A stretch of DNA of 64,000 nucleotides, taken from Streptomyces mashuensis (GTDB lineage Bacteria > Actinomycetota > Actinomycetes > Streptomycetales > Streptomycetaceae). A model generated the notes under the pieces. It was not told the origin of the DNA and ran no database searches. It saw only the letters and a program-made list of their open reading frames with translations. The translations under genes were made by a program, and so were the position numbers. Position 1 is the first letter of the stretch. Each line of letters opens with the position of its first letter. Shown here in pieces: positions 9,701-31,321 of the stretch. Location of the stretch: positions 186,001-250,000 of the forward strand of contig NZ_BNBD01000001.1 of assembly GCF_014654785.1 (NCBI RefSeq). Reading direction: 5' to 3'.

Positions 9701-12700
9701 GGCCGACGAGCCGGTCCGGGCCCGCGCCCAGGGACCGCAGGTGGTGGGCGAGCCGGTTGGCGCGCTCGTCCAGCTCCCGGTACGTGAGGGACTCGCCGCC
9801 GCAGGTCACGGCAACGGCGTCCGGGGTCGCGGCGGCCCGCGCGGCGACGTGCTCGTGGATCGTGCCGGCCGGGGCGGGCACCCCGCCGGTCTCGTTCCAC
9901 TCGCGCACCACGAGGTCCGTCTCGCGGCCGGTCATCAGCGGCAGCGCGGCCACGGTCCGCGACGGGTCGGCCGCGACGGCCTCCAGGACGACGCCCACGT
10001 GCTCGGCGAACCGGGCCACCGTCGCCTCGTCGAAGAGGTCGGTGCTGTACTCGACCAGGGCCCGGACGCCGCCCTCGTGCTCCTCGAACTCCAGCGTCAG
10101 GTCGTACAGCGCGGTCTCCCGGACCGGCTCCAGGCCGGACGTCGTGACGCCCGGCAGCCGCAGCCCGTCGTCCGGGGTGTTCTGCAGCACGACCATGACC
10201 TGGAACAGCGGGGTGCGGCTGGTGTCCCGCTCCTTCTGCACGGCCTCCACCACGCGCTCGAACGGCACGTCCTCGTGCGCGAACGCGTCCAGGACCGTCT
10301 CCCTGACCCGCCCCAGCAGGTCGCCGAACGACAGCTCCGGGTCCACGTCGGAGCGCAGCACCACCGTGTTCACCAGGAACCCGACGAGCTGCTCCAGGCC
10401 CGTGTGCCCGCGGCCCGCCGACACCGTGCCGACGGCGACGTCCCGCTGCCCGGAGTACCGGGCGAAGACCACCTTCAGCGCGGCCGTCAGCGCCATGAAC
10501 AGGGTGGCGCCCCGCTGCCGCGCGGCCTCCTTCACCGCCGCCACGACCGGCGCCGGCACCTCGAAGCCGTACACCGCGCCGGCCGAGGACCGCACCGCGG
10601 GCCGGGGCCGGTCCGTGGGCAGCTCCAGCGGCGCGACGCCGTCCAGCCGCTCCTGCCACCAGGCCAGCTGCCGCTCCAGCAGGCCGCCCTCCTCCAGGCG
10701 GCCACGCTGCCAGGCGGCGAAGTCGGGGTACTGCACGGGCACCGCGGGCAGCTCCGCCGGGGTGCCTCTCAGCCGGGCCGCGTACAGCTCGCCCAGCTCC
10801 CGGGCCACGATGCCCGTCGACCAGCCGTCGGTGACGATGTGGTGCATGCCGAGCACGAGCACGTGCTCGTCCGCGGCCAGGCGCACCAGCAGCACCCGCA
10901 GCAGCGGGCCGCGCGCCAGGTCGTACGGCCGGCCGGCCTCGGCCCGCACCAGCTCCCGCATCCGGTCCTCGCGTTCGCCGGCGGGCACCGCCGACAGGTC
11001 CTCGACCCGCCAGGACGGCTCCAGGTGCGCGTGGACGTGCTGCACGCCCCGGCCCCCGGCCACGCCGAAGGTGGTGCGCAGCGCCTCGTGCCGCCCGGCG
11101 AGGTCGCCGAGGGCGGCGCGCAGCGCCTCCGCGTCCACCTCGCCGCCGGTCAGCCGTACGCCCAGCGTCGAGTGGTACTCGGTGCTGTCCTGGTTGAAGT
11201 CCTGGAGGAACCACAGGCGCTGCTGGCCGAACGACATCGGCAGGTCGCCGTCGCGCGGCACCACCGGGATCACGTCCCCGCCTGCCGTCTCCCCGGGGGC
11301 CTCCGTCAGGGCGGCGGCCAGCTCCGCGACCGTCGGCGCGTCGAACAGCACGCGCGGCGACAGCTGCGTGCCGAACGCCCGGTGCACGCGGGAGACGACG
11401 AGGATGGACAGGATCGAGTCGCCGCCCAGGCCGAAGAAGTTGTCGTGCACGCCGACCCGGTCGACGCCGAGGACCTCGGCCCAGATCGCGGCGAGCGTCT
11501 CCTCGGCCGCGTCGCGCGGCGCCACGTACTCCATGCCGGTCCGGTCGTCGCGGCCCTCGGGCCGGGGCAGCGCCCGCATGTCGGTCTTGCCGTTGGGGGT
11601 CAGCGGCAACGCGTCGAGCAGGACGAACGCGGACGGCACCATGTGACCGGGCAGGGACCCGGCGAGGGCGGCCCGCAGGGCGTCCGGCGTCAGCGGGCGG
11701 CCCGGCACCACGTACGCGACGAGCCGCCGGTCACCGGGCGTGTCCTCGCGGACCGTCACCACGGCCTGGCGGACGCCGTCCACCCGGCCCAGCGCCTCCT
11801 CGACCTCGCCGGTCTCGATGCGGAAGCCGCGGACCTTCACCTGTCCGTCGGCGCGGCCGGCGAACTCCAGCTGCCCGTCGGCGGTCCAGCGCACCAGGTC
11901 GCCGGTGCGGTACATGCGGCTGCCGGGCGCACCGAACGGGCAGGCCACGAAGCGTTCCGCGGTCAGGCCGGGGCGGCCCAGATAGCCGTGGGCGACGACG
12001 GGCCCGGCCGCGTACAGCTCGCCGGTCACGCCGACGGGCACCGGCCGCAGCTCCGGGTCCAGCACGTACAGCGCGGCGTTGGCGATCGGCCGGCCGATCG
12101 GGACGGTGTCGTCCGCCGCGCCGGCGACGTCGGTGGCGGTGATCTGGATGGTCGTCTCGGTGGGCCCGTACAGGTTGCCCAGCCGGACGCCCCACCGGTC
12201 GCGGAGGGCGTCGGCCAGCGCCTTGGGCAGGGCCTCGCCGCCGGACAGCAGCAGCCGCAGGGCGCGCGGCCGCCGGTCGAGGGGGAGCGCGCCGAGCAGC
12301 GACGGCACGAAGTCCGCGACGGTGATGCCCTCCCGGTCCATGAACTCCGCCAGCCGCAGCGGGTCGCCGGCCAGCTCGGCGGAGACCACGTGGGCGGTCG
12401 CGCCGGACAGCACCGACAGCATCAGCTCCCACACGGAGACGTCGAAGCTGATCGAGGCCCGCATCAGCACCTGGTCGCCGGGGCCGGTCGGGTAGGCGGA
12501 GTCCAGCCACGGCAGGTGGTTGGCCAGGTTGGCGTGCGTCACGCCGACGCCCTTGGGACGGCCCGTGGAGCCCGACGTGTACAGCACGTACGCCAGGTGG
12601 TCGCCGGAGAGCGTCACCTCGGGCGCGGTCGCCGGGTGGGCGGCGATCGCCGCCGCGTCGGCGTCGAGGTCCACGACCACCGCGGCCCCCGCCTCCGGCA

Positions 12701-15700
12701 GCCGGTCGCGCAGCGCCGCCTGCGTCACCAGGATCTCGGTGCCGGAGTCGCCGAGCATGTGTGCGAGCCGGTCGGCGGGGTACGCCGGGTCGAGCGGCAC
12801 GTACGCCGCGCCGGACTTGAGCACGCCCAGCATGCCGACGAGCATCCGCACCCCGCGCTCGACCGCCAGGGCCACGCGCCGGTCCGGTCCGGCGCCGAGG
12901 GACCGCAGGTGGTGGGCGAGCCGGTTGGCCTGCTCGTCCAGCTCCCGGAAGGTGAGCGCGTCGTCGCCGCACCGGACCGCCACCGCCTCCGGCGTCCGGG
13001 CCGCCCAGCGCACGAACCGCTCGTGGGCGAGCTCACCGGCGACGTCCACGGCACCTGCCGCGTTGAAGTCGTGCAGCAGCACGCTTTCTTCGGCGGACGA
13101 CAGCATCGGCAGCTCTCCGACGAGGCGCCGGGGGTCGGCGGCCATGCCGGTGAGCAGCGCCTCGAAGTGCCGGGACAGCCGGGCGACGGTGTCGTCGGTG
13201 AACAGGTCGGCGTCGTAGGACAGCTCGTAGGCCAGGGCGTCACCCGCGTAGGCGACCAGGTTCAGCGGGAAGTTCGTCGCCTCCACGCCTTCCAGGCCGG
13301 ACAGGCGCAGGCTGCCGCCGTCCGCCGGGCGGCCGGCCGCGGCCCGGTCGTTCATCGGGTAGTTCTCGAAGACCACGAGGCTGTCGAAGAGGTTGGTGCC
13401 GCGCCCGACGCCGCTCCAGTTCTGGATCTGCGTCAGCGGCACGTACTCGTACTGCCGCGCCTCCACCTGCGCCCGCTGCACCCCCGCCAGCCACTCGGCG
13501 ACCGGCGCCCGGCCGTCGACGGCGGCGCGCACCGGCAGCGTGTTGATCATCATGCCGACGATGGAGTCGACACCCGGCAGGTCGGCGGGCCGGCCCGAGA
13601 CGGTGGCGCCGAAGACGACGTCGCGCTCGCCGGAGTACCGCGACAGCAGCAGCGCCCAGGCGCCCTGCACCACGGCGTTCACCGTCAGCCGGTGCTGCCG
13701 CGCGAAGGCGAACAGCTTCTCGGAGACCTCGCGGGACAGCTCCCGCGCGAGGCTGCCGGCGGGCCGGGCCCGGTGGCTCGCGGCCGGGCGCCGGTCGTAC
13801 GGCAGCGGCGTGGGCTCCTCGACGCCGGCGAGCAGCGCGCGCCAGTACGTCTCGGCCTGCGCCAGGTCCTGCTGCTCCAGCCACTCCACGTACGCCCGGA
13901 ACGGCCGCCGCTGCGGCAGCGCCGGCTGCTCGCCGGCGGCCAGCGCCTCGTACGCCGCCGACAGGTCGGCGAGCATCTGGAAGGTGCTCCAGCCGTCCAG
14001 CAGGACGTGGTGGGAGGTGCGGACGACACGGACGCGGCTGTCGGTGACGCGGATCAGCGTGAGCCGGGTCAGCGGTGCGACCGACAGGTCCATGCGCTGC
14101 TCGCGGTCCTCGGCGAGGAGGCGCTCCAGCGCCGCCTGCTGCTCCGCCTCGTCCAGGCCGCGCCAGTCCAGGGTGCGGACGGGCAGTTCGGCGTGGCGGC
14201 GGACGACCATCAGCGGCCGGTCCACGCGGTCCCACACCAGCGAGCCGCGCAGGATCTCCAGGTGGTCGTTGACGTGCTGCCAGGCGCGGGCGAGCACGCC
14301 GGCGTCCGTGACGCCGTCGAAGACGAACGACATCTGCTCGGAGTACGCCTGCCCGGTGGGGTCGGCCAGCGTGTGGAAGAGCATGCCGGCCTGCATCGGC
14401 GTGAGCGGGTAGATGTCCTCCACGTCGCGGCCGTCACCGGCGATGCGGTCCACGGCCGCCTGGTCGAGGCGGGCGAGGGGGAAGTCGGACGGGGTGGCGC
14501 CGCCGCTGCCCTCGGTGAGGCAGTGCGCGACGGCCTCGCGCAGCGCGGCGAGGAAGTCCCCGGCGACGCGCTCCACGGTGGCCGGGTCGAAGACCTGGTC
14601 GGAGAACGTCCAGTTGACCGCGAGCCGGCCGTTCTCGACCAGGCCGATGACGTCCAGCAGGTACGGGCGCGGCTCCTCCGGCGCGTGGTCGAGGCCCAGC
14701 GCCGGCAGCCGGTCCCGTACGAGGCCGTCGCCGCTGGTGGTGCCCTGCCACTGGCCGAGGTAGTTGAAGCTGATGCCGGGCAGCGGGTCGTCGCGCAGCG
14801 CGTGCCCGGGGGTGCCGGGGAGGGAGAGGAAGCGCAGGGCGTCGTAGCCCAGGCCGCGGCCGGGCACGGCCCGCAGCTGCTCCTTCACCGCCTTGATCGT
14901 CGCGCCCCACCCGGGCCCGCCGTCCTGCTGTGCGGGCAGGGTCAGCGCGACGGGGAAGTGGGACGTGAACCAGCCCACGGTGCGGGAGAGGTCGACGTCG
15001 TCGAAGAGCTCCTCGCGGCCGTGGCCCTCCAGGCCGAGGACGACGCGGTCCTGCCCGGTCCACCGGGCCAGGGCCCGGCCCAGGGCGGACACCAGCAGGT
15101 CGTTGATCTGCGTGCGGTAGACGGACGGCACCTGGTGCAGCAGGGCCCGGGTCTCGTCCTTGTCCAGGCGGACCTCGACGGTGTGCTCGTGCGCGGTGAC
15201 GTTGGCGCCGTCGCGGTCGCGGGGCAGCGGCGGCGCGGCGGCGGGGGCCACGGCGGCCCAGTGCGCGACCTCGTGGTCGAGGCCGCCGGCGCGCACGTGC
15301 TCGGCGAGGCGGCCGGCCCACTGCTGGTAGCTGCTGGTGCGCGGGCCGAGGTCGACGTCCTTGCCGGCGGCCAGCTGCTCGTACGCGGTGCTCAGGTCGG
15401 CCAGCAGGACGCGCCACGACACGCCGTCGACCACGAGGTGGTGCACGGCGAGGAACAGCCGCGGCGGCAGGCCCCCGCCCGGCAGCACGACGACGGCCTT
15501 CACCAGGCGGCCCGCGGCGAGGTCGTGCGACCGCTGCGCGGCCAGCGCCGCGTCCTGCACGGCCTGCTCCCGCGCCTCCTCCGGCACGGCCGCCAGGTCG
15601 AGGACGTCCAGCAGCCCGCCGGGCACGGCGTCGCCGTACTCCTGCACCCACTCCCCGGACCCGTCGCGGACGTACCGCATCCGCAGCGCGTCGTGGTGCG

Positions 15701-18700
15701 CGACGACGGCCTCCAGCGCGCGCGGCAGCAGCGCCGTGTCGGTGCCGGGGGCCAGTTCCACCTGCACCGACATCGCGTAGTGGTCGGGGTCGACCGTGTG
15801 CTCGGCGAAGAACCAGCGCTGGATGGGGGTGAGTTCGGCGCGTCCGGTGGGTGCGTCCGCGGCGGCGGCCGGCAGGGCGGCGGCGTCGTGCTCGACCACG
15901 GCGGCCAGCGCCGCGACCGTCTGGTGCAGGAACAGCAGCTTCGACGTGAGCCGCAGCCCCGCCCGGCGGGCCCGGGAGACCACCTGGATGGAGAGGATGG
16001 AGTCGCCGCCCAGGTCGAAGAAGTTGTCGTGCACGCCGACGCGCTCCACGCCCAGCACCTCGGCCCACGCCGCGGCCAGCACCTCCTCGGTGGCGTCACG
16101 TGGTGCCACGTAGTCGGTGCCGGCCCGGTCCGCGTCGGCGGCCGGCGCCGGCAGGGCACGCCGGTCCACCTTGCCGCTGGGGGTGAGCGGCAGCGCGTCG
16201 AGCGTCACGAACGCCGCGGGCACCATGTAGTCCGGCAGCAGGCCCGACAGGTGGGCGCGCAGCTCGGGGGTGCCCAGGGGGCGGGCGGTGACGACGTAGG
16301 CGACCAGGCGCCGCCGCCCGGAGTCCTCCTGCCGCGCCACGACGACGGCGTCCCGCACCTCGGGGTGGGCCAGGACGGCGGTCTCGACCTCGCCCAGCTC
16401 GATGCGGAAGCCGCGGATCTTCACCTGGTCGTCGGCGCGGCCCAGGAACTCCAGGGCGCCGCCCGGCAGCCGGCGGGCCCGGTCGCCGGTGCGGTAGAGG
16501 CGGCCGGTGCCGGTGAACGGGTCGGGCACGAACCGTTCGGCGGTCAGGTCGTCCCGGCCGTGGTAGCCGCGGCCCACGCCCTCGCCGCCGATCCAGATCT
16601 CACCGGGCACACCCACCGGCACGACCTGCATGGCGGCGTCGAGGACGTACACGCGGGTGTTGGGCAGCGGGTGGCCGACGGGTACGTACACGCCGTCCCG
16701 CAGCGTCTCCTCCGTGGGCAGGAAGACGGTGGAGTCGACGGTGGCCTCGGTGCCGCCGTACGCGTTGACGACGACCGTGCCGGGACGGACCTGGCGGAGC
16801 AGCTCGCGGCAGTCCTCGACGCGCCAGCCCTCGGAGCCCACGGAGATCAGGCGCAGCGGCGGGAAGCCGTCGCCGCGCCGGTCCACCTCCTGGAGGACGG
16901 CGTTGAGCAGCGACGGCACGATCTCCAGGCCGGTGGCGCCGGTCTCGGCGATCAGGTCGAGGAGCGCGGGCGGTTCGGTGGTGACGTCCTTCGACGCGAT
17001 GATCAGCGCGCCGCCGAACGGCAGCGAGCGGATGAGGTCGGCGAAGAACAGGTCGACGGAGAGGCTGGAGACGGACAGGAAGCGCAGCTTCAGCTCCGTC
17101 AGGTCGTACTGCTCGTCCCATGCGGCGCAGATGTGCCGGACGTTGCGGTGCTCGACGGCGACGCCCTTGGGGTTGCCGGTGGAGCCGGAGGTGTAGATGA
17201 CGTACGCGAGGTCGCCGGGGGCCACGGCCACGTCGGGCGCGGTGGACGGCTGCGCGGCGAGGGCGGCGTGGTCCGCGTCCAGGTCCACCAGGGTGGCGCC
17301 GGTCTCCGGCAGCCGGTCGCGGGCGTCGCCCTGGGTGACGACGAGCCGGGCGCCGCTGTCGGCCAGCATGTACGTCAGCCGGTCGGCGGGGAAGGACGGG
17401 TCGAGGGGGACGTAGGCCGCGCCGGCCTTGAGGATGCCGAGCAGGCCCACGGCCATGCCGGTGCCCCGGCCCACGCACAGGCCGACCAGCGACTCGGGGC
17501 CGGCGCCCAGGGCCCGCAGGTGGTGGGCGAGCCGGTTGGCGCGCTCGTCCAGCTCGCGGTGGGTGAGCGTGCCGTCCTCGGCGACGACGGCGACGGCGTC
17601 GGGGGTGCGCGCGGCCTGCTCGGCGAGCCGCTCGTGGATGAGCGCGGCCGACTCCAGGGGCCGGTCGGTGGCGTTCCACTCCGTCACCAGCTGTCGCCGC
17701 TCGGCGTCGGTGAGCAGGGGCAGTTCGGCCACCGGCCGGCCGGGGTCGGCGACGGCCCCGCCGAGCAGCGTGACCAGGTGCCCCGCCAGCCGTTCGACGG
17801 TCGCGGCGTCGAACAGCTCGGTGCTGTACTCGATCAGTCCGGCCAGCGCGCCGTCGCGCTCCTCGAACTCCAGGGTGAGGTCGCACAGGGCCGCGTCGCG
17901 GTCCAGGGGGTACTCCACCGCCGTGACGCCGGGGAACGCCACCGCGTCGGCGGGCGCGTTCTGCAGCACGACCATCGCCTGCACCAGCGGGGTGCGGCTG
18001 GTGTCCCGCTCGGGCGCCAGCGCCTCCACCAGCCGGTCGAACGGCACGTCCTCGTGCGCGAACGCGTCGAGCACCGTGTCCTTGACCTGGTCCAGCAGCG
18101 CGGTGAACGACATGCCCGGGTCGACGTGCGCGCGCAGCACGACGGTGTTCACCAGGAACCCGACCAGTTGCTCCAGCTCCTCGCGGCGCCGCCCGGACGA
18201 GGAGGTGCCCAGCGCGATGTCCTCCTGGCCCGACCAGCGGGACAGGACCACGTCGGCCGCGGCGGTCAGCGCCATGAACAGCGTCGCGCCGCGCTCCCGC
18301 GCCAGCTCCTTCACGCCGGTGACGACGTCCGCCGGCACCTCGAACATCAGGGCCGCGCCGGCCGAGGACCGCACCGCCGGCCGCGGCCGGTCGGTGGGCA
18401 GCTCCAGCGGCTCCAGGCCCGCCAGCCGCCCCCGCCACCACTCCAGCTGCTTCTCCAGCAGGTCGCCGCTCTCCAGCCGCTGCCGCTGCCAGGCCGCGAA
18501 GTCGGGGTACTGGAGCGGCACGGCGGGCAACCGCGCCGCGCGGCCCTCGGCGCGCGCCGCGTACAGCTCGCCCCACTCGCGGGCCACGATGCCCAGCGAC
18601 CAGCCGTCGGTGACGATGTGGTGCATGCCCAGCACGCACACGTGCTCCGTGGCCGACAGCCGCACCAGCAGCACCCGCACGAGCGGCCCGGTGCGCAGGT

Positions 18701-19154
18701 CGTACGGGCGGCCCATCTCGGCCCGCACCAGCACCCGCACCCGCGCCTCGCGCTCCTCCGCCGCGACGTCCGACACGTCGGCCGCCGACCACTCCGGCGC
18801 CAGGTCCGGGCGCAGCACCTGCACGCCCCGGCCGTCGGCCGGGTCGAAGGCGGTGTGCAGGGCCTCGTGCCGCGCCACCAGGTCGGTGGCGGCGCCGCGC
18901 AGCGCCTCCGCGTCGAGGGGGCCGGTCAGCCGCAGCGCCAGCGCCAGGTGGTAGTCGGCGCCGCCCGGCGCGAAGTCCTCCATGAACCAGATGCGTTGCT
19001 GCCCGAACGACATGGGCAGCGGCTCGTCGCGCGACACCACGGGGATGCCGGCCCGTGCGGCGCCGGCCCGGCCGGCCAGGCGCTGGGCGAGCGCCTCTCG
19101 CAGGTGCGCGGGGAGCGCGGCGATCCGGCCCTCGCGGGAAGACGGCGTGGTCAT
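6762..19154 (-). CDS. NRPS-B: three-module synthetase C-A-T-E / C-A-T / C-A-T-E, no thioesterase
   Basis: A 4,130-residue synthetase, modules 4-6 of the line. Approximate domains: C 45-470 (MHHIVTDGW), A 490-980, T 1010-1075 (LGGDSIL), E 1090-1530 ([11 protein letters not shown]); C 1545-1990 ([11 protein letters not shown] type), A 2010-2505, T 2535-2600; C 2620-3065 (LCL type), A 3085-3575, T 3605-3670, E 3685-4130 ([11 protein letters not shown]). All core motifs look intact. Eye-read specificity codes: module 4 DLAEIVAVD-K (two acids, so a cationic side chain is likely), module 5 DVWDLGLIQ-K (polar, unassigned), module 6 DFWSVGMVH-K (threonine-like). The protein ends on the E domain with no thioesterase, so release must be in trans. 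The N-terminal helix before C1 is a likely docking segment for NRPS-A. ATG 19154 is preceded by a G-rich RBS. Confidence 0.95.
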   Translation of the reverse strand: MTTPSSREGRIAALPAHLREALAQRLAGRAGAARAGIPVVSRDEPLPMSFGQQRIWFMEDFAPGGADYHLALALRLTGPLDAEALRGAATDLVARHEALHTAFDPADGRGVQVLRPDLAPEWSAADVSDVAAEEREARVRVLVRAEMGRPYDLRTGPLVRVLLVRLSATEHVCVLGMHHIVTDGWSLGIVAREWGELYAARAEGRAARLPAVPLQYPDFAAWQRQRLESGDLLEKQLEWWRGRLAGLEPLELPTDRPRPAVRSSAGAALMFEVPADVVTGVKELARERGATLFMALTAAADVVLSRWSGQEDIALGTSSSGRRREELEQLVGFLVNTVVLRAHVDPGMSFTALLDQVKDTVLDAFAHEDVPFDRLVEALAPERDTSRTPLVQAMVVLQNAPADAVAFPGVTAVEYPLDRDAALCDLTLEFEERDGALAGLIEYSTELFDAATVERLAGHLVTLLGGAVADPGRPVAELPLLTDAERRQLVTEWNATDRPLESAALIHERLAEQAARTPDAVAVVAEDGTLTHRELDERANRLAHHLRALGAGPESLVGLCVGRGTGMAVGLLGILKAGAAYVPLDPSFPADRLTYMLADSGARLVVTQGDARDRLPETGATLVDLDADHAALAAQPSTAPDVAVAPGDLAYVIYTSGSTGNPKGVAVEHRNVRHICAAWDEQYDLTELKLRFLSVSSLSVDLFFADLIRSLPFGGALIIASKDVTTEPPALLDLIAETGATGLEIVPSLLNAVLQEVDRRGDGFPPLRLISVGSEGWRVEDCRELLRQVRPGTVVVNAYGGTEATVDSTVFLPTEETLRDGVYVPVGHPLPNTRVYVLDAAMQVVPVGVPGEIWIGGEGVGRGYHGRDDLTAERFVPDPFTGTGRLYRTGDRARRLPGGALEFLGRADDQVKIRGFRIELGEVETAVLAHPEVRDAVVVARQEDSGRRRLVAYVVTARPLGTPELRAHLSGLLPDYMVPAAFVTLDALPLTPSGKVDRRALPAPAADADRAGTDYVAPRDATEEVLAAAWAEVLGVERVGVHDNFFDLGGDSILSIQVVSRARRAGLRLTSKLLFLHQTVAALAAVVEHDAAALPAAAADAPTGRAELTPIQRWFFAEHTVDPDHYAMSVQVELAPGTDTALLPRALEAVVAHHDALRMRYVRDGSGEWVQEYGDAVPGGLLDVLDLAAVPEEAREQAVQDAALAAQRSHDLAAGRLVKAVVVLPGGGLPPRLFLAVHHLVVDGVSWRVLLADLSTAYEQLAAGKDVDLGPRTSSYQQWAGRLAEHVRAGGLDHEVAHWAAVAPAAAPPLPRDRDGANVTAHEHTVEVRLDKDETRALLHQVPSVYRTQINDLLVSALGRALARWTGQDRVVLGLEGHGREELFDDVDLSRTVGWFTSHFPVALTLPAQQDGGPGWGATIKAVKEQLRAVPGRGLGYDALRFLSLPGTPGHALRDDPLPGISFNYLGQWQGTTSGDGLVRDRLPALGLDHAPEEPRPYLLDVIGLVENGRLAVNWTFSDQVFDPATVERVAGDFLAALREAVAHCLTEGSGGATPSDFPLARLDQAAVDRIAGDGRDVEDIYPLTPMQAGMLFHTLADPTGQAYSEQMSFVFDGVTDAGVLARAWQHVNDHLEILRGSLVWDRVDRPLMVVRRHAELPVRTLDWRGLDEAEQQAALERLLAEDREQRMDLSVAPLTRLTLIRVTDSRVRVVRTSHHVLLDGWSTFQMLADLSAAYEALAAGEQPALPQRRPFRAYVEWLEQQDLAQAETYWRALLAGVEEPTPLPYDRRPAASHRARPAGSLARELSREVSEKLFAFARQHRLTVNAVVQGAWALLLSRYSGERDVVFGATVSGRPADLPGVDSIVGMMINTLPVRAAVDGRAPVAEWLAGVQRAQVEARQYEYVPLTQIQNWSGVGRGTNLFDSLVVFENYPMNDRAAAGRPADGGSLRLSGLEGVEATNFPLNLVAYAGDALAYELSYDADLFTDDTVARLSRHFEALLTGMAADPRRLVGELPMLSSAEESVLLHDFNAAGAVDVAGELAHERFVRWAARTPEAVAVRCGDDALTFRELDEQANRLAHHLRSLGAGPDRRVALAVERGVRMLVGMLGVLKSGAAYVPLDPAYPADRLAHMLGDSGTEILVTQAALRDRLPEAGAAVVVDLDADAAAIAAHPATAPEVTLSGDHLAYVLYTSGSTGRPKGVGVTHANLANHLPWLDSAYPTGPGDQVLMRASISFDVSVWELMLSVLSGATAHVVSAELAGDPLRLAEFMDREGITVADFVPSLLGALPLDRRPRALRLLLSGGEALPKALADALRDRWGVRLGNLYGPTETTIQITATDVAGAADDTVPIGRPIANAALYVLDPELRPVPVGVTGELYAAGPVVAHGYLGRPGLTAERFVACPFGAPGSRMYRTGDLVRWTADGQLEFAGRADGQVKVRGFRIETGEVEEALGRVDGVRQAVVTVREDTPGDRRLVAYVVPGRPLTPDALRAALAGSLPGHMVPSAFVLLDALPLTPNGKTDMRALPRPEGRDDRTGMEYVAPRDAAEETLAAIWAEVLGVDRVGVHDNFFGLGGDSILSILVVSRVHRAFGTQLSPRVLFDAPTVAELAAALTEAPGETAGGDVIPVVPRDGDLPMSFGQQRLWFLQDFNQDSTEYHSTLGVRLTGGEVDAEALRAALGDLAGRHEALRTTFGVAGGRGVQHVHAHLEPSWRVEDLSAVPAGEREDRMRELVRAEAGRPYDLARGPLLRVLLVRLAADEHVLVLGMHHIVTDGWSTGIVARELGELYAARLRGTPAELPAVPVQYPDFAAWQRGRLEEGGLLERQLAWWQERLDGVAPLELPTDRPRPAVRSSAGAVYGFEVPAPVVAAVKEAARQRGATLFMALTAALKVVFARYSGQRDVAVGTVSAGRGHTGLEQLVGFLVNTVVLRSDVDPELSFGDLLGRVRETVLDAFAHEDVPFERVVEAVQKERDTSRTPLFQVMVVLQNTPDDGLRLPGVTTSGLEPVRETALYDLTLEFEEHEGGVRALVEYSTDLFDEATVARFAEHVGVVLEAVAADPSRTVAALPLMTGRETDLVVREWNETGGVPAPAGTIHEHVAARAAATPDAVAVTCGGESLTYRELDERANRLAHHLRSLGAGPDRLVGLAAERGVGMVTGLLGILKAGAAYVPLDPAYPADRLEHMVRDSGARILVTHGGLHDRLPATDAVVVDLDDAALLGAYPATAPEVEVTGRDLAYVIYTSGSTGRPKGVAVEHHSVLHLLANCGPAYGFHDRDVWTVFHSYAFDFSVWELWGCLATGGRAVIVPHDVARSPEAMWELLRTEGVTVLSQTPSMFRELVTAAAESGAAAPTALRWIVFGGEALEPKHLMTWFDRYGACGARLVNMYGITETTVHVTFQEVCAEHVVAGGRIPAGRPLPGYRVLLLDPSGAPVPVGVPGEIHVAGGGLARGYLNRPELTAERFPLNPYGAPGERMYRSGDVARWRADGTLEHLGRADDQVKIRGFRIELGEIETTLVRHEAVREAVVVAHQDAGGHRRLVAYVVAGRDLTTAELRDHLARTLPDYMVPAVFVTLDALPLSPTGKVDRRALPAPEVRAELLGEEHVAPRDATEEALAAVWAEVLGVERVGVHDNFFALGGDSILSIQVVSRARQAGLHLTSKMLFLHQTVAALAEVVGEAERQGGAGQDVAAGAVELTPIQRWFFAEHTVAPDHYAMSVQVELAPGTDTALLTRALEAVVAQHDALRMRFTHGPDGWTQEYGTATPEELLGLLTEVDLAGVGEAERERAQEEAALAAQRALRLATGPLVRGVLFRLGEGRLPQLFLVVHHLVMDGVSWRVVLEDLATAYGQLAAGAEPGLGARTSSYQQWAQRLLDHVRAGGFDDEVAHWEAAAASPDIPRDGEAPNTFGSTVTTTVTLGREETEALLKRVPGIHRTQINDVLLAVLGRVLGDWAGAPVTVALEGHGREEIFDDVDLSRTVGWFTTIYPVTLDVPAGPWGPALKAVKRQLRKVPGRGIGYGALRHLSAPDASGSVLAGQEQPRVSFNYMGQWDLSVSQEGLIRGQLDGLGQDQAPGESRPHLIDIVAAVIDGELRIDWFHSPGIHRTATVERLAQQFLRGLQEIVA
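14361..14529 (-). repeat. E-C junction copy, about 97% identical to 22650-22818
   Basis: This 169-bp stretch encodes the end of the module-4 E domain, the E-C linker and the first motif of the next C domain ([12 protein letters not shown]). It differs at five positions by my count from 22650-22818 in NRPS-A, much less than the surrounding domains do. That indicates recent duplication or gene conversion at this junction. Confidence 0.85.
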
Positions 19155-19162
19155 GAGAACCC

Positions 19163-19186
19163 CCAGGAGACGTGGGCGCCTCCTGG
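19163..19186 (-). promoter_or_regulatory. Small stem-loop just upstream of the NRPS-B start
   Basis: A 7-bp perfect stem (19163-19169 with 19180-19186, arms CCAGGAG/CTCCTGG) ends 9 nt before the ATG of NRPS-B, next to its G-rich ribosome site. It could tune translation of the giant mRNA between MbtH and NRPS-B. It may also be a chance pairing in GC-rich DNA. Confidence 0.35.
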
Positions 19187-19278
19187 CGAGGCGGACCCAG
19201 CGGTGGTGCGCGGAACACGGTGGAACGGGACGGGCGTACGGGATGGTGTACGGGTGCGGGCGCCGGCGGCGCGGCGGG

Positions 19279-19479
19279 TCAGCGGCCGGCCAGGCTCCGG
19301 GGCCGCAGGTCGGTCCAGTGGGCCTCCACGTACGCGAGGCACTCCTCGCGCGGCCGGCCGTCGAGGACGACGGCCCAGCCCGCCGGGACGTCGGTGCCGG
19401 CGGGCCACAGCGAGTGCTGGCCCTCGTCGTTGACGAGCACGTGGTACGGACGGTCCGCCTGCTCGAAGGGGTTGGACAT
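19279..19479 (-). CDS. mbtH: MbtH-like NRPS chaperone
   Basis: A 66-residue protein with the whole MbtH signature: an N-terminal NPFE block, HSLWPAG, PAGW and the C-terminal [15 protein letters not shown]. MbtH-like proteins bind adenylation domains and are needed for their solubility or activity. It sits between the two synthetase genes, 50 bp after NRPS-A and 124 bp before NRPS-B, so it is made with its partners. ATG 19479 has AAGGAAA about 8 nt upstream. No other MbtH is visible in the window. Identification is essentially certain. Confidence 0.97.
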   Translation of the reverse strand: MSNPFEQADRPYHVLVNDEGQHSLWPAGTDVPAGWAVVLDGRPREECLAYVEAHWTDLRPRSLAGR

Positions 19480-19529
19480 GCCGGTGTTTCCTTTCAGCTC
19501 AGCAAATGTGGTGGGTGTCGGGGGTCTCG

Positions 19530-29786
<10,257 letters not shown>

Positions 29787-29792
29787 GCTGTG

Positions 29793-29797
29793 CCTCC
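29793..29797 (-). promoter_or_regulatory. Ribosome binding site that fixes the NRPS-A start
   Basis: GGAGG on the minus strand lies 6 nt before GTG 29786. The next in-frame candidate (29879) has no comparable site, so the shorter start is used. Confidence 0.8.
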
Positions 29798-29942
29798 ATG
29801 ATGGACGGACCTCCCCGCGGCACGCCGCGGCCCGGGGTGCGGGCGCGCGGCGGCCGGGAGAAAGTCGGGGGCGGAACAAGGGAAGGGGCCGGGCCGAGCC
29901 CGGGAACGCTGGAAGGGCGGCACGCCGCCCCGGTGGGCCTGC

Positions 29943-31292
29943 CTACGCGGCGGGGGGCAGCCGTCGGGCGGAACGCCCGGCCAGCCGCAGGAGGGTGACC
30001 TCGCCCGTGTCGCCGTCCGGCAGGAACCGGCCCGCGTAGGGCGCCTGCCCGGCGTCGACGCGCCGGGCGGTGAAGTACAGGCCGTCGTGGAGTGTGACGT
30101 CGGCGACGAGGCCGGTGCGGTCGCTGAGGCGGACGCCGCCCTCGTGCCGGCGCACGGAGAAGACCGTGTCGCCGTTGGCGTAGTCGCCCAGGACCGGTGC
30201 GGGGTCCGGCGCGGTGGCGCCGGTGGCGGGGCCCGGGGGCAGGCCGGGGTCGTGGTCGGCGACGTCCAGGCCGAGGGAGCGCAGCTCCTCGACGACGTCG
30301 AGCCACAGGCTGGAGCCGGTGGTGGCGTTGGTGGTGAGGGCCACGGCCGCGCCGGTGCCCGGGTGGAAGCGGAGGTTGCAGGTGCCGCCGTCGACCGTGC
30401 CGTCGTGGCCCAGCCAGCGGTTGTCCGGGCCGCCGTAGCAGCCCAGGCCCGGGGCCCAGCCGTCGGCCATGCCGAAGGAGTCGGCCGCCGGGTCGGGGGT
30501 GTGCATCAGGGCGCGGTGCTCGTCGTCCAGCAGCGTGTCCGCCTCCGGGTGCCGCCCGGTGTGCAGGCGGGCGAAGACCAGCAGGTCCTCGGCGCTGGCG
30601 GACAGGCCGCTGGCGGGCGCCCACGTGGCGGGCAGGAGCTGGTCGACGGGGTGGGCGCCGGGCGTGCCCGGCCGCACCGCGTGGCCGTGGGCGAGCACCC
30701 GGCCGGACGGCTCCGTGGCGGTGGTGTGCGGGAGGACCGGGTCGAGGCCGAGCGGGCGCAGCAGGAAGTCGCGGAGCGCCTCGTGCCACTTGAGGCCCGT
30801 GACCTCCTCGACGACGCGGCCCAGCACGTTGTAGCCGGTGTTGGCGTACGAGAAGCCCCGGCCGGGGCGGTCCAGCAGCGGCAGGGCGGCGACGCTCGTG
30901 GTGTAGCGGAGCAGCGAGCGCTCGGCGGGGTCGTCGAGTTCGTGGTCGGCGATCAGGCCGCCGGTGTGGGTGAGCAGGTGGCGGGCGGTGACCTCCGCGA
31001 GGGACGCGTCGGCGGCGCGGCGTAACTCCGGGAGGAGCTCCGCCACCGGCTCGTCCAGGTCCACGTCGCCGTCGGAGGCCAGCTGCACCAGCAGGGTGGC
31101 GGTGAACGCCTTCGTCACCGACCCCAGGGCGAAGGCGGTGGAGGTGTCCACCGGCTCCGGCCGCCCGGCGTGCGTGACGCCCGTGGCGACCGACACGGTC
31201 TCCGTGCCGGTGTGCACGACCAGCTGGGCCCCTGGGACCGCGTTCTTCTCCGCCAGCGCGCGCAGCCGGTCCGCAACGACTCGAGTATCCAC
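29943..31292 (-). CDS. Stand-alone PBP-type thioesterase / peptide cyclase (SurE-like)
   Basis: A 449-residue serine hydrolase of the beta-lactamase/class C penicillin-binding fold. SxxK is S58-V-T-K61, YxN is Y149-A-N151, and the third motif is H296-D-G298 in place of KTG, as in SurE-type cyclases. A C-terminal lipocalin-like beta domain (about 340-449) completes that architecture, and the length is close to SurE (about 450 residues, from memory). This family releases and head-to-tail cyclises peptides with a D-residue at the C-terminus from NRPS lines that lack a thioesterase, which is exactly the situation of NRPS-B. It is the first gene of the operon, right behind the conserved promoter/hairpin element. 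GTG 31292 is chosen for the GGAG 8 nt upstream. Residue 90 is a TTA leucine codon, implying dependence on the bldA tRNA. A simple D,D-peptidase is the less likely alternative. Confidence 0.88.
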   Translation of the reverse strand: MDTRVVADRLRALAEKNAVPGAQLVVHTGTETVSVATGVTHAGRPEPVDTSTAFALGSVTKAFTATLLVQLASDGDVDLDEPVAELLPELRRAADASLAEVTARHLLTHTGGLIADHELDDPAERSLLRYTTSVAALPLLDRPGRGFSYANTGYNVLGRVVEEVTGLKWHEALRDFLLRPLGLDPVLPHTTATEPSGRVLAHGHAVRPGTPGAHPVDQLLPATWAPASGLSASAEDLLVFARLHTGRHPEADTLLDDEHRALMHTPDPAADSFGMADGWAPGLGCYGGPDNRWLGHDGTVDGGTCNLRFHPGTGAAVALTTNATTGSSLWLDVVEELRSLGLDVADHDPGLPPGPATGATAPDPAPVLGDYANGDTVFSVRRHEGGVRLSDRTGLVADVTLHDGLYFTARRVDAGQAPYAGRFLPDGDTGEVTLLRLAGRSARRLPPAA

Positions 31293-31321
31293 AGACAGTC
31301 TCCCCCATACCGACCCCGTGA

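Noticed and set aside
6828..19433. A 4,201-codon open frame on the plus strand opposite NRPS-B (and a similar 3,431-codon frame opposite NRPS-A)
   Set aside because: These are antisense shadows of very GC-rich coding DNA. Their translations are Arg/Gly/His-rich with no domain, and the minus strand encodes complete NRPS motifs.
29787..29942. Search for the missing N-terminal half of the first condensation domain, and for a terminator
   Set aside because: No frame here encodes C-domain motifs. The short GC palindrome near 29814-29829 is too weak to call a terminator inside an operon.
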